64,000 nt of DNA, taken from Clavaria fumosa. Lineage: Eukaryota; Basidiomycota; Agaricomycetes; Agaricales; Clavariaceae. Every line of letters starts with the position of its first letter. Positions within the stretch are counted from its first letter, which is position 1. Of this stretch, positions 35,988 to 46,485 are shown piece by piece. Location: NCBI GenBank assembly GCA_951802425.1, contig OX637801.1, forward strand, positions 558,001 to 622,000. The letters are read 5' to 3'. A program made the translations under genes and the position numbers. The notes beneath the pieces were generated by a model, which was given only the letters and a program-made list of their open reading frames with translations, did not search any database and had not been told where the DNA came from.

Positions 35988-37146
35988 TTAAATGGGGCGG
36001 GGTTTGTGTGGATAATGTCAGTGGAAATCCTGAACATATTCTGTGGCATGCTCGAGGTTCTCAGCGGGTTGCCAGGTGCGGTGTTCCGTTGTCCCTTCAT
36101 AGCCGACCCATTCCACAAGATATTGGAGTTTCTTGTGGTGGAAACAACTGTCCAGGATGGCTGATACCTCATGCTCAACTTCGCCATCAACTTCAACTGG
36201 GGGCAGAGGAGGCTGCTGGCAGTGTGGAATTTCGTTCTCAACATGCAGTTGGAGTAATTTGACAAGACATCATGTAATGCCTTCATGGCCGGGGGTAGTT
36301 TGAGTTGGTATGTGTGGTCAGAGATTTTCTGTGAAATCGTGAGTGGTCTGACATACTTGGAGTCGAGCTTTTTGGATGGGCGCTTTGTTTTAATGTTACG
36401 CGCATCCAGCCAGACCTTGGAGCCAACGCGGAAATCCGGGGGTGGAATTTGGTGGTGCTCTGTAGCCTGGGCATATTGATCAATTGTGACATGGAGCTGT
36501 TCCTTCAGGTAGTCGTGAAGGGCAGTGAGGTCGTCTGCATGTTGTTGAGCCACGTAAGAGCTAACGTCGTCAATCCCAATCTCAAACCTGGGGTGGTACC
36601 CTTTATTCACAAAGAAGGGTGTTACTTGGGTTGCAGAGTGCGGAGTGTTGTTGTACATGAATTCTGCAAGCAGTAAAAGGGGTACCCAATCATCCTGTTG
36701 GTAGTTAACATACAGATGGATATACTGTTCGAGGATCTGGTTGATGTGTTCAGTCTGTCCATCAGTCTCAGGGTGGTAGGCAGTCGAGAGGTTTGCTTTG
36801 ATGTTGAGTAAATGACATAGCGAGGACCAGAATTTGGAAACAAATAGTTTCCCTTGGTCGGAAACTATGTCATGGGGTGCGCCGTGTTTGGCAAAGATAT
36901 GCTTTAAGAACAGTGCAGCCAATTCCATGGCACCGTCTGTCTTGCAGCATTCTACAAAGATCACATATTTTGTTAGTCTGTCCACAACAACTAAACTTGA
37001 ATCGAAGTCAAGAGACTGTGGTAATCCCTCAATGAAGTCCATTGAAATGGAACTCCACAGGCACTGCGGAATAGGTAAAAATTTCATTCGTCCATATGGC
37101 TTGTGTCAGACTGTCTTTGTCTGCATGCATTCAGTGCACAATCGGA
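35988..37146 (-). pseudogene. pol: Gypsy-C integrase (3' part) and chromodomain
   Basis: The minus-strand frame starts at the Gypsy-B1 insertion with the second half of the HHCC zinc site (CTECMQ), passes TGA at 37106-37108, and continues through the integrase core: SMDFIEGLP, VSDQGKLFVSKFW and TDGQTEHINQILEQ (catalytic D, D, E intact). After LHDV near 36275 a frameshift occurs. In the new frame a chromodomain is readable (HEVSAILDSC...YLVEWVGYEGTTEHRTWQP). TGA 36018-36020 lies near the end, and the stop is TAA at 35988-35990. Confidence 0.85.
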
Positions 37147-37151
37147 CATAG

Positions 37152-37454
37152 TGTCAGACTGGGTCTCACAATCACACAGCTTATATAAGGTCAATGATGA
37201 TGATACTAACATAAGGGGAAAAGGGTACAAGTAAGAAAAGGTTGCAGTATATATAGCAGGAAACCCCGGGAGTTGCCAGCATTCCCATGCTCGGACCCAG
37301 ATGTCACGTGATGCGCCCGAGGCCTGGGTCATGTGATGCACCATTATGTAATCTGGCGACTATTCCGATCACGTGACTTTCCCGTGATTTTCCCACAACT
37401 CTTTTGTAATCCTATCCTGACCTTTCTCATGTGCTTATGTAAGCGATCCTGACA
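37152..37454 (-). repeat. Gypsy-B1 3' LTR
   Basis: 303 bp, ends TGTCAG...CTGACA. It differs from 46178-46480 at about 17 positions by hand count, the majority CG against TG or CA. It contains CAGTATATATAGC, a TATA-like site. Confidence 0.95.
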
Positions 37455-37465
37455 TCACCCCCCTC

Positions 37466-40400
37466 TTAAGGCTGGGTGTCCCGACCTGCTAACTTCTCCT
37501 TGTTGGGGTGTTGCTGGAAGAAGTCTCGGAGCAACAGTGTGACATTAGTGAGGTTGTGATGAGGTTCCCAAGTGTTCTCCTCCACAGGGTACCCCAACCA
37601 TTTCACCAAGTACTTCACCCCATGTCCCACGTTCTTGACATCAAGGATGGCTTCAACCTCATACTCCAAGTGGTCATCGTCAATTGTGGGAGGGGGGGGT
37701 GGAGGTAGACTCTGAGAAAGGAAAGAGGGTGCAATATATGGAGTGAGTAGCAGCTCATTGAAGACCCGATGAATGCGCCATGCTCGGGGGAGCTTGAGCC
37801 GGTACGCTGCTGGTCCAACCTTTTCCTCAACCATGAAGGGTCCGGCCTGCTTGTTGTCAAGCTTCTTGGAGGGTTGATCCATTTTTAGGTTCCATGTGTC
37901 CAACCAGACTAAGTCTCCCTTCGAGTATTTCTGACTCAGCTGCTTTCCTTTATCATAACTAGCCTTCATCGCATCTGCTGCTTTCCCCATTGCTTCCCTG
38001 GCTGCTCTCCGAGACTCCGTGAGTTTGGCCATCCACTCATCTGCCGCAGGATTCACCTCCAAGGGTGGCCGAATTCCACCATTCCATGGGTGCCGGCCAT
38101 ATTCTAGGTAGAAGGGTGTGAATCCAGTGGCTGAATGCTCGTGGTTATTGAGCACAAACTCAGCAGTAGACAGCCATTCTGCCCAATCATCCTGTAGGTG
38201 GTCCACATAAGCCCGGAGATATACCTCAACCTCCTGGTTGACCTGTTCCGTCTGTCCATCTGTCTGGGGGTGGAAGGCAGTACTCAGGTTTGCCTTAACC
38301 CCAATCATCCCATAAAACTCCTTCATAAACTTAGACACAAACTGTGTGCCCTGGTCACTCACAACTTTCTGTGGAACTCCATGGTCACGGAAGACCTGGT
38401 CTCGGAGGATACGAGCAGCACCAAGTCCAGTGAGGTCAAGGCTGATAGCCTCAATGAGGGTCTGCTTTGTGAACTTGTCCACAATGACCAGGATGGCATT
38501 GTGCCCACGGGAGAGGGGGAAAGGGCCCACAATGTCCCAAGAGATCACTGCCCAAGGCCCTTTGGGCACAGGGTGAGGGTGGAGTGGAGCGGCACGCCTA
38601 GTGCGGTCAGGCTTCACTTTCTGACACATCTGACACCCTCCCGCATACCAATCTGAATCCTTCGCCATCCCCACCCACCAGTAGGACCTCAGCAACGCTG
38701 CTCTCAGCTTCCGGGGGCCTGGGTGACCAGCAATGGGAAGGTCATGCTCGAAGGCAAGCACTGCCTTGCATGCCTCTGGGGGCACCCAGGTGATTTTGGC
38801 CTTCCGCCAGAGTCCCATTCGATCTCTCGTCCACTCATCATCCACCTCTTCTGGCTTCTGCACATGTACCATGCTATTTTTCTGGAGTAGTGTCTCCATT
38901 TCCGACGTGAATGATGTGTGGGTCTCCACTTCTGGGAAGACTTGCACCAGTGCATCCTCCTCCACCATTTCTCCATAGTCTGGCCTCCATGAGAGTGCAT
39001 CTGCCTTGGTGTTCGATTTTCCTGTGCGGTACTTGATCTCGAAGTCAAAGCACTGGAGCTCGCCAACCCAACAGACCTGCCTCGGCTTCAGCTTCTGGGG
39101 TTTTTGGAAGTACTGAAGGTTTGCGTGGTCTGTCCAGATCTCAATCGTCTCTTCCACTCCAATGAGGTATGCCCACCACTTGCGAAGTGCCCGGATTACT
39201 GCCAAGAACTCTTTGTCATACACATCGTAATTCTTCTCAGCTGCAGTGAGGGCTTGGGAGATGTAGTCCACCACTTTCCAGGTCCCATCCATCTGCTGCT
39301 GTGAGAGCACTCCACCAGTCGCTAGGTTACTCGCATCCGTCTCTACCTTCCATCTCCCTTCATCTTGTGGTAGAGCCAAGACAGGTGCCGATACAAGTGC
39401 TAGGTGGAGGTCCTGGAAGGCCATTTCTTGCTCTGTTTCCCATTTCCATGGAACCTTCCCAGTCAGCCGGAATAAGGGTTTGGCTTGGGCTGAGAGATTT
39501 GGGATGTGCCGATGTAGGTAGTTCAGCATCCCATTAAACCTCTGCACTTCCTTCACATTCCTAGGTTGTGGCCAGTTCTGCACTGCTTCACCCTTCGCCG
39601 GATCGTGTTCCAGGCAGTTGTGAGAGATCTTCATCCCAAGGAAGATAATCTCACTCTTTTCAAACTCACATTTACTGAGTCTGAGGCACAACCCATTCTT
39701 TCCAAACTTCTCCAAAACTCGATCCATCCAGTACTGGTGAGTAGCCAAGTCCTCTGCAAACACTATGACATTGTCGACATAGGCCCAGACATGTCCTCCT
39801 GCAATCTCCTCTCTCAGCACATGATTCATGAAGCGCTGAAAGGTTGCAGGTGCATTCTGCAGCCCAAACCCCATGACAGCTGGTTCAAAGAGTCCACGAG
39901 GTGTTAGGAAAGCGCAACAGTGCTGGTGTTCTGGCCAAACCTGCATCGAGGGGAAGCCACCCTTTGCATCTATCTTGGAGTAGACAGACGCTCCCTTGAG
40001 CACATCCACTGTGTCTCTGATGCGTGGGAGGGGGTATTTGTCTTTGATCAGATGCAAATTTAGCCTTGAGTAGTCGATAATCGGCCGCAGCTTGTCCTTC
40101 TCATGTTTGAAGAAGAATAGGCTTGCATATGGGGATTTCGAGGGTCGGATATGTCCAGATGCTAACTGCTCATCCACCCATCGGTTCATCTCCACCATCT
40201 CTGCCTGTGTTAGTGAGTACAGCTTGGTGGAGAGGTGCCCAGGATCAGTTTTGAACTCGATTTTAATGTCAAAGTCAGGACGGGAGCAGGGGAGCTCATC
40301 CCACTTTGCTTCACTAAAGACCATGGGGTAGAGACTGGGCCAATCAGGTGTGGGGCCAGCATTGGTAAAACAGGTGTCCAGAATACTGGTGGAGGCTAGG

Positions 40401-41110
40401 GTACTTGTTTTCGGGGGTGCAGGGGCTCATTTGGGAGTCGGGCGGCTGTGCGGGGAAGAGGCACACACATGGGGGCAGCGAGTGAGCCTTACTTCTGCTT
40501 TCACCCAGTCAATCTCTGGGTTATGATGTTTTAACCAATCATGCCCAAGGATCACCATGTGGGACTGGGTCTTCCCTAGCAGGAAGTGGATCCGTTCCTG
40601 GTGATCGCCAACCGACATAAGCAGCTCTATCCCATACTGGATCTTGCCATCCCTATTCTGTGTCCCATCCACATTGTACATAGTGATCGGGTTCAACAGG
40701 GGGGATGGCTCTAATCCCACTTTTTTAGCCCACTCCAAGTCCATGATGCAGTTGGTGCAGCCTGAGTCAACAAGGGCTTTTGTGGTTGCCCCCCTGCCAG
40801 TGCTGAGAGCTTCCAGGTGCACCTGGATGGAGAGCTCTTGGGGCATATGCGATAGTGTGTCCTTCAGCACCTCTGCCAGGTGCTTGGTCGGCTCCACTTT
40901 TCTGCTAGTCCCCATTTCCTTTTTCGGTATTTCTCTCTTAGCAGTTTCCGTTTCCACTTTGTCCTTTGACTCAGCCCCAATCCGGGTATGTCTCTGCTTG
41001 TTATGACCCCATCCACTTGCATAAGCACTATCCCCACCCCGGACTCCGAGCTCCGTACCAACTCCAATCCACTCCGCCATAACTCTGTACACTCCACTCC
41101 ACACCTTCAT
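37466..41110 (-). pseudogene. pol: Gypsy-B1 protease, RT, RNase H, integrase, chromodomain
   Basis: One minus-strand frame runs from 41110 to 37466, broken only by TGA at 40427-40429 where CGA fits. The protease has ALVDSGCTN and ILGHDWL. The RT has LRPIIDYSRLN, but its active-site motif is YVDN instead of YVDD: the second catalytic Asp is lost by a change equal to CG to CA. RNase H has ETDASNLATGG and YDKEFLAV. The integrase has HPGPRKL/CQMCQKVK, SWDIVGPF, VSDQGTQF and TDGQTEQVNQ. The chromodomain at the end has YEVEAILDVK...VKWLGYPVEENTWEP. The region 952 residues long from 40324 is otherwise fully open. RT activity is probably lost. Confidence 0.93.
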
Positions 41111-41718
41111 CAGACTTTACTCTGTCGGCCTTTGGATCGTTCGGACTTTGTTCTAGAACCTTCTCCCTCCATCCCCTCATTCTGTTCACCATTGAGAGGA
41201 TACCCTTGACCCATGGGAGTCGCTTTTGTTGTTGTTTCTTTGTTCCATGAAAATTGCACAGGCACATGTGGTGAAACTCTCCTAGTAATTTGATATGTAC
41301 ATTGTTTCACATTACTCCTATACTCTGTCCTTGCAGTATAAGTTTCCACCTGTATCTCCCTGCTCCTCAGTTCGAATATTAACGTCTCTTGATCCTAAAA
41401 ACATCTGAGCTTTCGTCCTCATCATCCTCGACATTCTCCATGTCATCTGACCAACTCCAACCAACTCCGACAGACTCCGATCAACTTCGGAGTTTGACTA
41501 CATTCTGATCCTCTCTTAGGTATTGTTCTTGTTTTATAAATAGGGACAAGTATATATGTGGTGGCACAACACATACGTTGAGGCTGCAGTCCCATAAGTC
41601 TCCTTCCTCTTGTTTACTTCTTCATTTCTACAATATCGGACTCTGACCAGACTCCGATAGAACATCTCCGCTCCGCTACAATAACCCTTTCACCGCTAAC
41701 CTTGTTAGGACCATGACA
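40999..41718 (+). repeat. Gypsy-B2 candidate 5' LTR
   Basis: It begins TGTTATG where Gypsy-B1 sequence ends and finishes CATGACA before gag; these ends are near-inverse, as in the other LTRs here. A TATA-like TTTATAAATAGG lies near 41531. ACTCCGA-type words are frequent. There is no second LTR to confirm the borders. Confidence 0.55.
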
Positions 41719-41758
41719 GTATATTCGAACTTCAAACCTCGTATATACCAACTTAGCA

Positions 41759-42913
41759 ATGCCTACTACACGATCCGGTGCTCGACTTCCACCTACTGTT
41801 GCCGACGACGTCGACATTCCAGAACTGGCCGACAATACTCCGACTCCGAGTGTGTCCGGACCACCAGACCATGATGAAGAGTCAGATCCCTTGGTCACTG
41901 ACGACGATGACGAGCTAAATGAACCTCCGACACCTCGAGCAGAGCACGAACCAACTCCGGCATGTCTCCTTCAGCAAATTATTAATGCCAACAAGCACCC
42001 GGATATCGTTAAACCACACGACCCCAACACATTCAATGGCTCGGATGCTAAGAAGTTGAAAAGCTTCTTGGTCCAATGCCAGTTAAACTTCCTTGATTGC
42101 CCAAGAGCGTTCAAGTCTGATTCTCATAAGGTATGCTATGTCCTTTCCTTTCTCCGGGGCTTCGCCTTGGAATGGTTCAAACCAATGATCCTGGATGGTG
42201 AAGACCATCCGGTTCTTTCGAACTATAAGATGTTCATTGCTCAACTTACTGAGAACTTTGGTCCTTACAATGCGATCCACAAGGCGGAGTTCGAACTCGA
42301 ACGCCTCCAGATGCACAAGGACCAGAAGTTGACGAAATATACCATTTCGTTCAACAGATTCGCGTCCATTGTCCATTGGGATGAGTCCGCGTTGCAGCGG
42401 CAGTTCTACAAAGGACTTGCTAGCCGCATCAAGGATGAACTGGCCCACGTTAACCGCACGGACATGCTCCACGGACTCCGTGAGCAAGCCAGTGCGATTG
42501 ATGGCCATTATTGGGCTCAGCAGCAGGAGATCTCTCAGGACTCCGTTAAGGCTCTGACGCCTAACAACACCATCAAAAAGGAGACTTCGGATAGTCCCAA
42601 GTCCCTGAACACTTCCGGCGCTGATACCAAGTCCGAGAAACCCTCAGAAAAGCGTCCGGTGAACTCCGTTCCAAAGGTCACTGAGGGCTCCGCTAACTCC
42701 GGTAGCTCCAGCGATACAAAGAAGGCCCATCTGGGTCAGGATGGAAAACTGACTCCAGAGGAATGCCAATGGCGTTTTGATAATAATCTGTGCCTCTTCT
42801 GTGGAATAGCAGGCCACAAAGCCAACGAGTGTCATAAGCGGACCTCGCAGGCCAGTGCCAGTGCTGCACGAATCACCTCCGACGGAGATGACTCCGTGCC
42901 AAAAAAAGATTGA
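41759..42913 (+). CDS. gag: Gypsy-B2 gag
   Basis: A complete 384-residue capsid protein starting MPTTRSGARLPP. It has an acidic N-terminal segment, the gag domain (NTFNGSDAKKLKSFLVQCQLNF onward, in which FLRGFALEWFKP is typical), a Ser/Lys-rich linker and a zinc knuckle CLFCGIAGHKANEC (C-x2-C-x4-H-x4-C). It ends with KKD and TGA at 42911-42913. The slippery heptamer A AAA AAA at 42901-42907 directly precedes the stop. This is one of the few intact frames in the window. Upstream LTR and downstream pol are in the usual order. Confidence 0.92.
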   Translation: MPTTRSGARLPPTVADDVDIPELADNTPTPSVSGPPDHDEESDPLVTDDDDELNEPPTPRAEHEPTPACLLQQIINANKHPDIVKPHDPNTFNGSDAKKLKSFLVQCQLNFLDCPRAFKSDSHKVCYVLSFLRGFALEWFKPMILDGEDHPVLSNYKMFIAQLTENFGPYNAIHKAEFELERLQMHKDQKLTKYTISFNRFASIVHWDESALQRQFYKGLASRIKDELAHVNRTDMLHGLREQASAIDGHYWAQQQEISQDSVKALTPNNTIKKETSDSPKSLNTSGADTKSEKPSEKRPVNSVPKVTEGSANSGSSSDTKKAHLGQDGKLTPEECQWRFDNNLCLFCGIAGHKANECHKRTSQASASAARITSDGDDSVPKKD

Positions 42914-42950
42914 GCAGCCCAGAGAGCATAGTACGACTCTCTGGCTGCTC
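42901..42950 (+). promoter_or_regulatory. Gypsy-B2 -1 programmed frameshift signal
   Basis: The slippery heptamer A AAA AAA (42901-42907) is in gag phase. A stem of 14 pairs with one bulged C forms between 42912-42926 (GAGCAGC, CAGAGAG) and 42937-42950 (CTCTCTG, GCTGCTC), 4 nt after the heptamer. A -1 shift there enters the pol frame exactly. Confidence 0.8.
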
Positions 42951-45046
42951 CGACTCCAATCGTACTAAACCGATACTCGATACCCTTTCCTTTCATCATT
43001 CTCTTTCCCTTCTTGCCTCCTCTCCTTCTATTTCTTCTCCGTTCAAAGCTATGATAGACTCCGGTGCTGAACTTTGTTTCATTGATGCCAAATTTGCTTC
43101 TTGTTTCCGTCTTCCAAAAACTCCAGTGACCCCTCGGGAGGTCGTTTTTATTAACGGGACCACCTCCATATGGGTTACCGAAGCGGTCTGGTTATCCATT
43201 TGGCTCTCCGCCATGGATCCGACCGATGTCTTGTGTGTAGTTACAGATCTTGATCCCTCTAGTGATGTGATCTTGGGAATGAATTGGCTGTTCCAAAACA
43301 ACCTGCTGGTTGACTGGACTACTGGCCAGATAAAGCCCAGACCATCCACGAATGAGGAAAAAACTCCGAAATCTGATCTGGAGGGTGCACTGGCCAGCAC
43401 TCTCCACTCTGTCCCTCTGTCCACCTCTGTCCCTCTGTCTGTCTCCGCTCTGTGTGCTCCGGTTCAAATGTCATCTGCAGCAACTCCGAACCAGACCCGA
43501 ACTCCGTCTCCATCTCTGCTTCTGTCTCCATCTTTGACTCAGTCTCTGACCTTTCCATCTACTCCGTCTCTCCAGGAGACACCCAAAGTTTCTTTTGTGA
43601 ATGCTGCCGCATTCGTCACAGCTTGTGGACTTCACGGGTCCCAAGTCTTTGGCATGACGTTGTTGAGCAAGTCTGCGCACGCGGCCTCTGCTTCGTTCAA
43701 TGTCCCTGACACCACCTCCCAGGACCTCCTCTCCGTTCCGGAGGAGTACAGGGACTTTCCAGATGTCTTCAGTAAAAAGAAGGCAGATACCCTTGCTCCG
43801 CATTGACTGTATGATCTAAAGATCAACCTGCTGGATGGCCAATCCCCTCCACCAGGTGCGGTCTACTCTCTGTCGCAGTCCGAACTCAGCGAACTCTGTG
43901 AGTTTTTGGACGAGCACCTCCACATCGGATTTATCCATCCAAGCCATTCTCTGCACGGAGCACCTGTGCTCTTTGTCCGGAAGAAGAATGGAACGCTCCG
44001 ATTATGCGTTGATTTCTGTGGTCTCAATAAAGTGACCAAAAAAGACTGTTATCCGCTTCCGCTGACTAAAGATCTTCTCGATGTTCCAGGAACAGCCTGA
44101 ATCTATACAAAACTCGACCTCCAACACGCATATCACCTGGTCCGTATCGCTGAGGGTGACGAATGGAAGACCGCATTCCGCACCCAATACGGATCCTTTG
44201 AATGGTGTGTGATGCCCTTTGGGCTCACAAACGCGCCTGCCACATTCCAGCACTTCATGAACGATATATTCTCTGACCTCCTCGACACGTTCATGGTCAT
44301 CTACCTTGACAACATCCTCATTTACTCTGAGGATCCAGAACAACACATTGAGCATGTCCATGAGGTACTCCGAAGGCTCTGGAAGAACGGTCTCTTCCTG
44401 AACCTGGCTAAGTGTGAATTTCATGCTGAAACCGTGGAGTATCTTGGATTTGTTTTATCTCCGTCCAGACTTTCTATGGACACGGCTAAAGTGAAAACTA
44501 TACAGGATTGGCCAATTCCATGGAAGGTCAAGGATGTCCAGTCCTTCCTTGGGTTCGCCAATTTCTACCACCGCTTCGTCCATGGCTATTCCGAGATCGT
44601 CGCTCTGATGAACCGCTTGATGCATAAAAACATCGAGTGGCATTGGTCTGGCGATTGCCAGTCCGCGTTTGACTATCTGAAAACTGCATTCTCCACGGCT
44701 CCGATCCTCTCACACTTCATTCCTGGAGCTCCGCTGATGCCTCAGACTACGCTGTCGCTGCGATACTCTCTACAGTCGCCCCTGACAGTGAAGTCCATCC
44801 TATCGCTTTTCATTCCCGCACCCTAGGCGTCTCCGAACTGAACTATGACACCCACGATAAGGAACTCCTCGCTATATTTGAGGTGTTTACCGCTTGGAGG
44901 CACTATCTCGAAGGTTCTGAAATTCCGGTCGATGTTGTTACCAACAATAAGAACCTCGAGTACTTCTCCACGGTCCGCCTGCTCACCTGGCGTCAAGCCA
45001 GGTGGTCGGAGTTCCTTTCCCAGTTCAATTTCATGATCCGATTCTG
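42910..45046 (+). pseudogene. pol: Gypsy-B2 pol (protease, RT, partial RNase H)
   Basis: The frame is -1 to gag and has no ATG near its start, as expected for a frameshift fusion. The protease shows AMIDSGAELCFID and ILGMNWLF. RT follows with [22 protein letters not shown] and YLDNILIYS, where YLDD is expected; the Asp-to-Asn change equals CG to CA. In-frame TGA codons at 43804-43806 and 44098-44100 fit CGA. Near 44735 a small deletion and frame change occur in RNase H; ELNYDTHDKELLAIFEVF is readable in another frame. Sequence ends at 45046 in the RNase H C-terminal part. RT is probably inactive. Confidence 0.9.
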
Positions 45047-45675
45047 GGTCGATTCACCATGGGCGGGGCAGGGCAGGTAGTGTTCTGGTGGGCCACAACA
45101 CCCTCAAAGTGTCGCTGCTGGGCATCCAGCCTCTCAGCAAGTGCTTTCCATTCCCCATAGGTTCCCGGCATTGGGGAGACATTGTATATCTTTGCCACCA
45201 ATCTCCTGCTGAGGTTCTGCTCTAACCAGTGGACCAGAATGTCCAAGTCGGCTACTTCTGTCATCCCTGCTCGGTGAAGCATTGTCTCAAACTTGGCGAA
45301 GAACTCTGGGGCTGTCATGGTGCCCTGCTTTAACCCAGCGATGTCTGCAAGGGCAGTCGTACAGTCGTTCGGGTCATCAAAGGCCCGCTTCATTTCCTCC
45401 ATGAACTCCACCCAGGTTCCAGCTTCACCACTCTCTAGGATCTCTTCAGCTTTCATGTTTGCCCACTATGTGGCGAATCCCTCTCCAGTAATTTTGCTTA
45501 GAGCAAAAAGGACCTTTGCCAGGTCCGTGGCATAGACTGCCGGATTCACCATAAACAGGAGGCGAATTGACCGGAGGAACATGTGGAAGTTCCTTTTCTG
45601 CCCATTGAAGGGGGCAACAGATAAGTCCAGCCTCGTGGCTTGGACTACAGGCGGGGCAACATGGTCTGCCATCAC
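45031..45675 (-). pseudogene. gag: Gypsy-B1 gag (5' part)
   Basis: Starts MMADHVAPPVVQ, followed by a gag domain (SVAPFNGQKRNFHMFLRSI onward, with WVEFMEEMKRAF and APEFFAKFETML). TAG at 45466-45468 interrupts at ATxWANMK, where CAG fits. The frame ends at the Gypsy-B2 boundary near 45046; the zinc knuckle is not visible. The remaining Gypsy-B1 sequence resumes at 40998 with the segment before the protease. Confidence 0.82.
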
Positions 45676-45900
45676 AGACCCTGGTGGCAGTGATGGGGTT
45701 TCGGGGACGTTGGTAACAGGGGGATCAGGGGGGAGCAGGGCTCAATCCGGTCTCGGTCTCAGATGCTGTAAATAAGGTACCAGGCTTGGTGCCCTTGGTA
45801 TTGCTTGGGAGGGGTCACGGAGGTCGTCCTCCAGTTTGGGTCACGTGTATCTACACACAGTAAAATTCTCTTGTGGTTCTGTTACACACCACAGGCAAGG

Positions 45901-46080
45901 TTGGATTATCTGAAGTTTCTGTTAATCACCACAGACAGAGTGGGAACACCACAGGCAGGATTGGATTATCTGAAGATTCTGTTAATCACTTCAGGCAGGA
46001 TGGGAACACCACAGGCAGGATTGGATTATCCAAAGTTTCTGTTAATCACTTCAGGCAGGGTAAAGAAAAGAGGATGATAG
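45901..46080 (-). repeat. Three 60-bp tandem repeats in the Gypsy-B1 leader
   Basis: TTGGATTATC occurs at 45901, 45961 and 46021, each followed by an AAG-TTCTGTTAATCAC segment. The array lies between the 5' LTR and gag. Confidence 0.92.
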
Positions 46081-46177
46081 GGCTGAGCTGTGGTGGGATA
46101 TCACAGTTTGAGTCAGGGGCCCAGGCTAACCAGGTATGAGATACAGGGTTAGGGTGGACAGAGGGATGTTAGTATTG

Positions 46178-46480
46178 TGTCAGACTGGGTCTCACAATCA
46201 CACAGCTTATGTAAGGTTGATGATGACAATACTAACATAAGGGGAATAGGGTACAAGTAAGAAAAGGTCGCAGTATATATAGCAGGAAACCCCGGGAGTT
46301 GCCGGCGTTCCCACGCTCGGACCCAGACGTCACGTAATGCGCCCGAGGCCTGGGTCACGTGACGCACCATTATGTAATCTGGCGACTGTTCCGATCACGT
46401 GACTTTCCCGTGATTTTCCCACAACTCTTTTGTAATCCTATCCTGACCTTTCTCATGTGCTTATGTAAGTGATCCTGACA
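46178..46480 (-). repeat. Gypsy-B1 5' LTR
   Basis: 303-bp partner of 37152-37454, followed on the plus strand by the target duplication CATAG (46481-46485). Confidence 0.95.
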
Positions 46481-46485
46481 CATAG

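Larger units (their letters stand above)
40999..45046 (+). mobile_element. Gypsy-B2: 3'-truncated Gypsy element nested in Gypsy-B1
   Basis: The element is on the plus strand, inside Gypsy-B1 between gag and protease. It has a candidate 5' LTR, a complete gag with frameshift signal, protease, RT and the start of RNase H. It stops near 45046, where plus-strand RNase H sequence (FNFMIRF) gives way to minus-strand Gypsy-B1 gag. Integrase and the 3' LTR are missing, so a deletion followed or accompanied insertion. No target duplication can be seen. Confidence 0.85.
37152..46480 (-). mobile_element. Gypsy-B1: chromodomain Gypsy element nested in Gypsy-C integrase
   Basis: A 9329-bp element with two 303-bp LTRs (37152-37454 and 46178-46480) and target duplication CATAG (37147-37151 and 46481-46485). 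Its insertion splits the Gypsy-C integrase between the His pair (HDHKLIGHPG) and the Cys pair (CTEC). On the minus strand it carries a leader with 60-bp repeats, gag (45675-45031), the inserted Gypsy-B2, protease and pol. A polypurine tract AAGAGGGGGG (minus strand) abuts the 3' LTR only about 12 bp after the pol stop, so this element has no antisense accessory gene. Confidence 0.95.
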
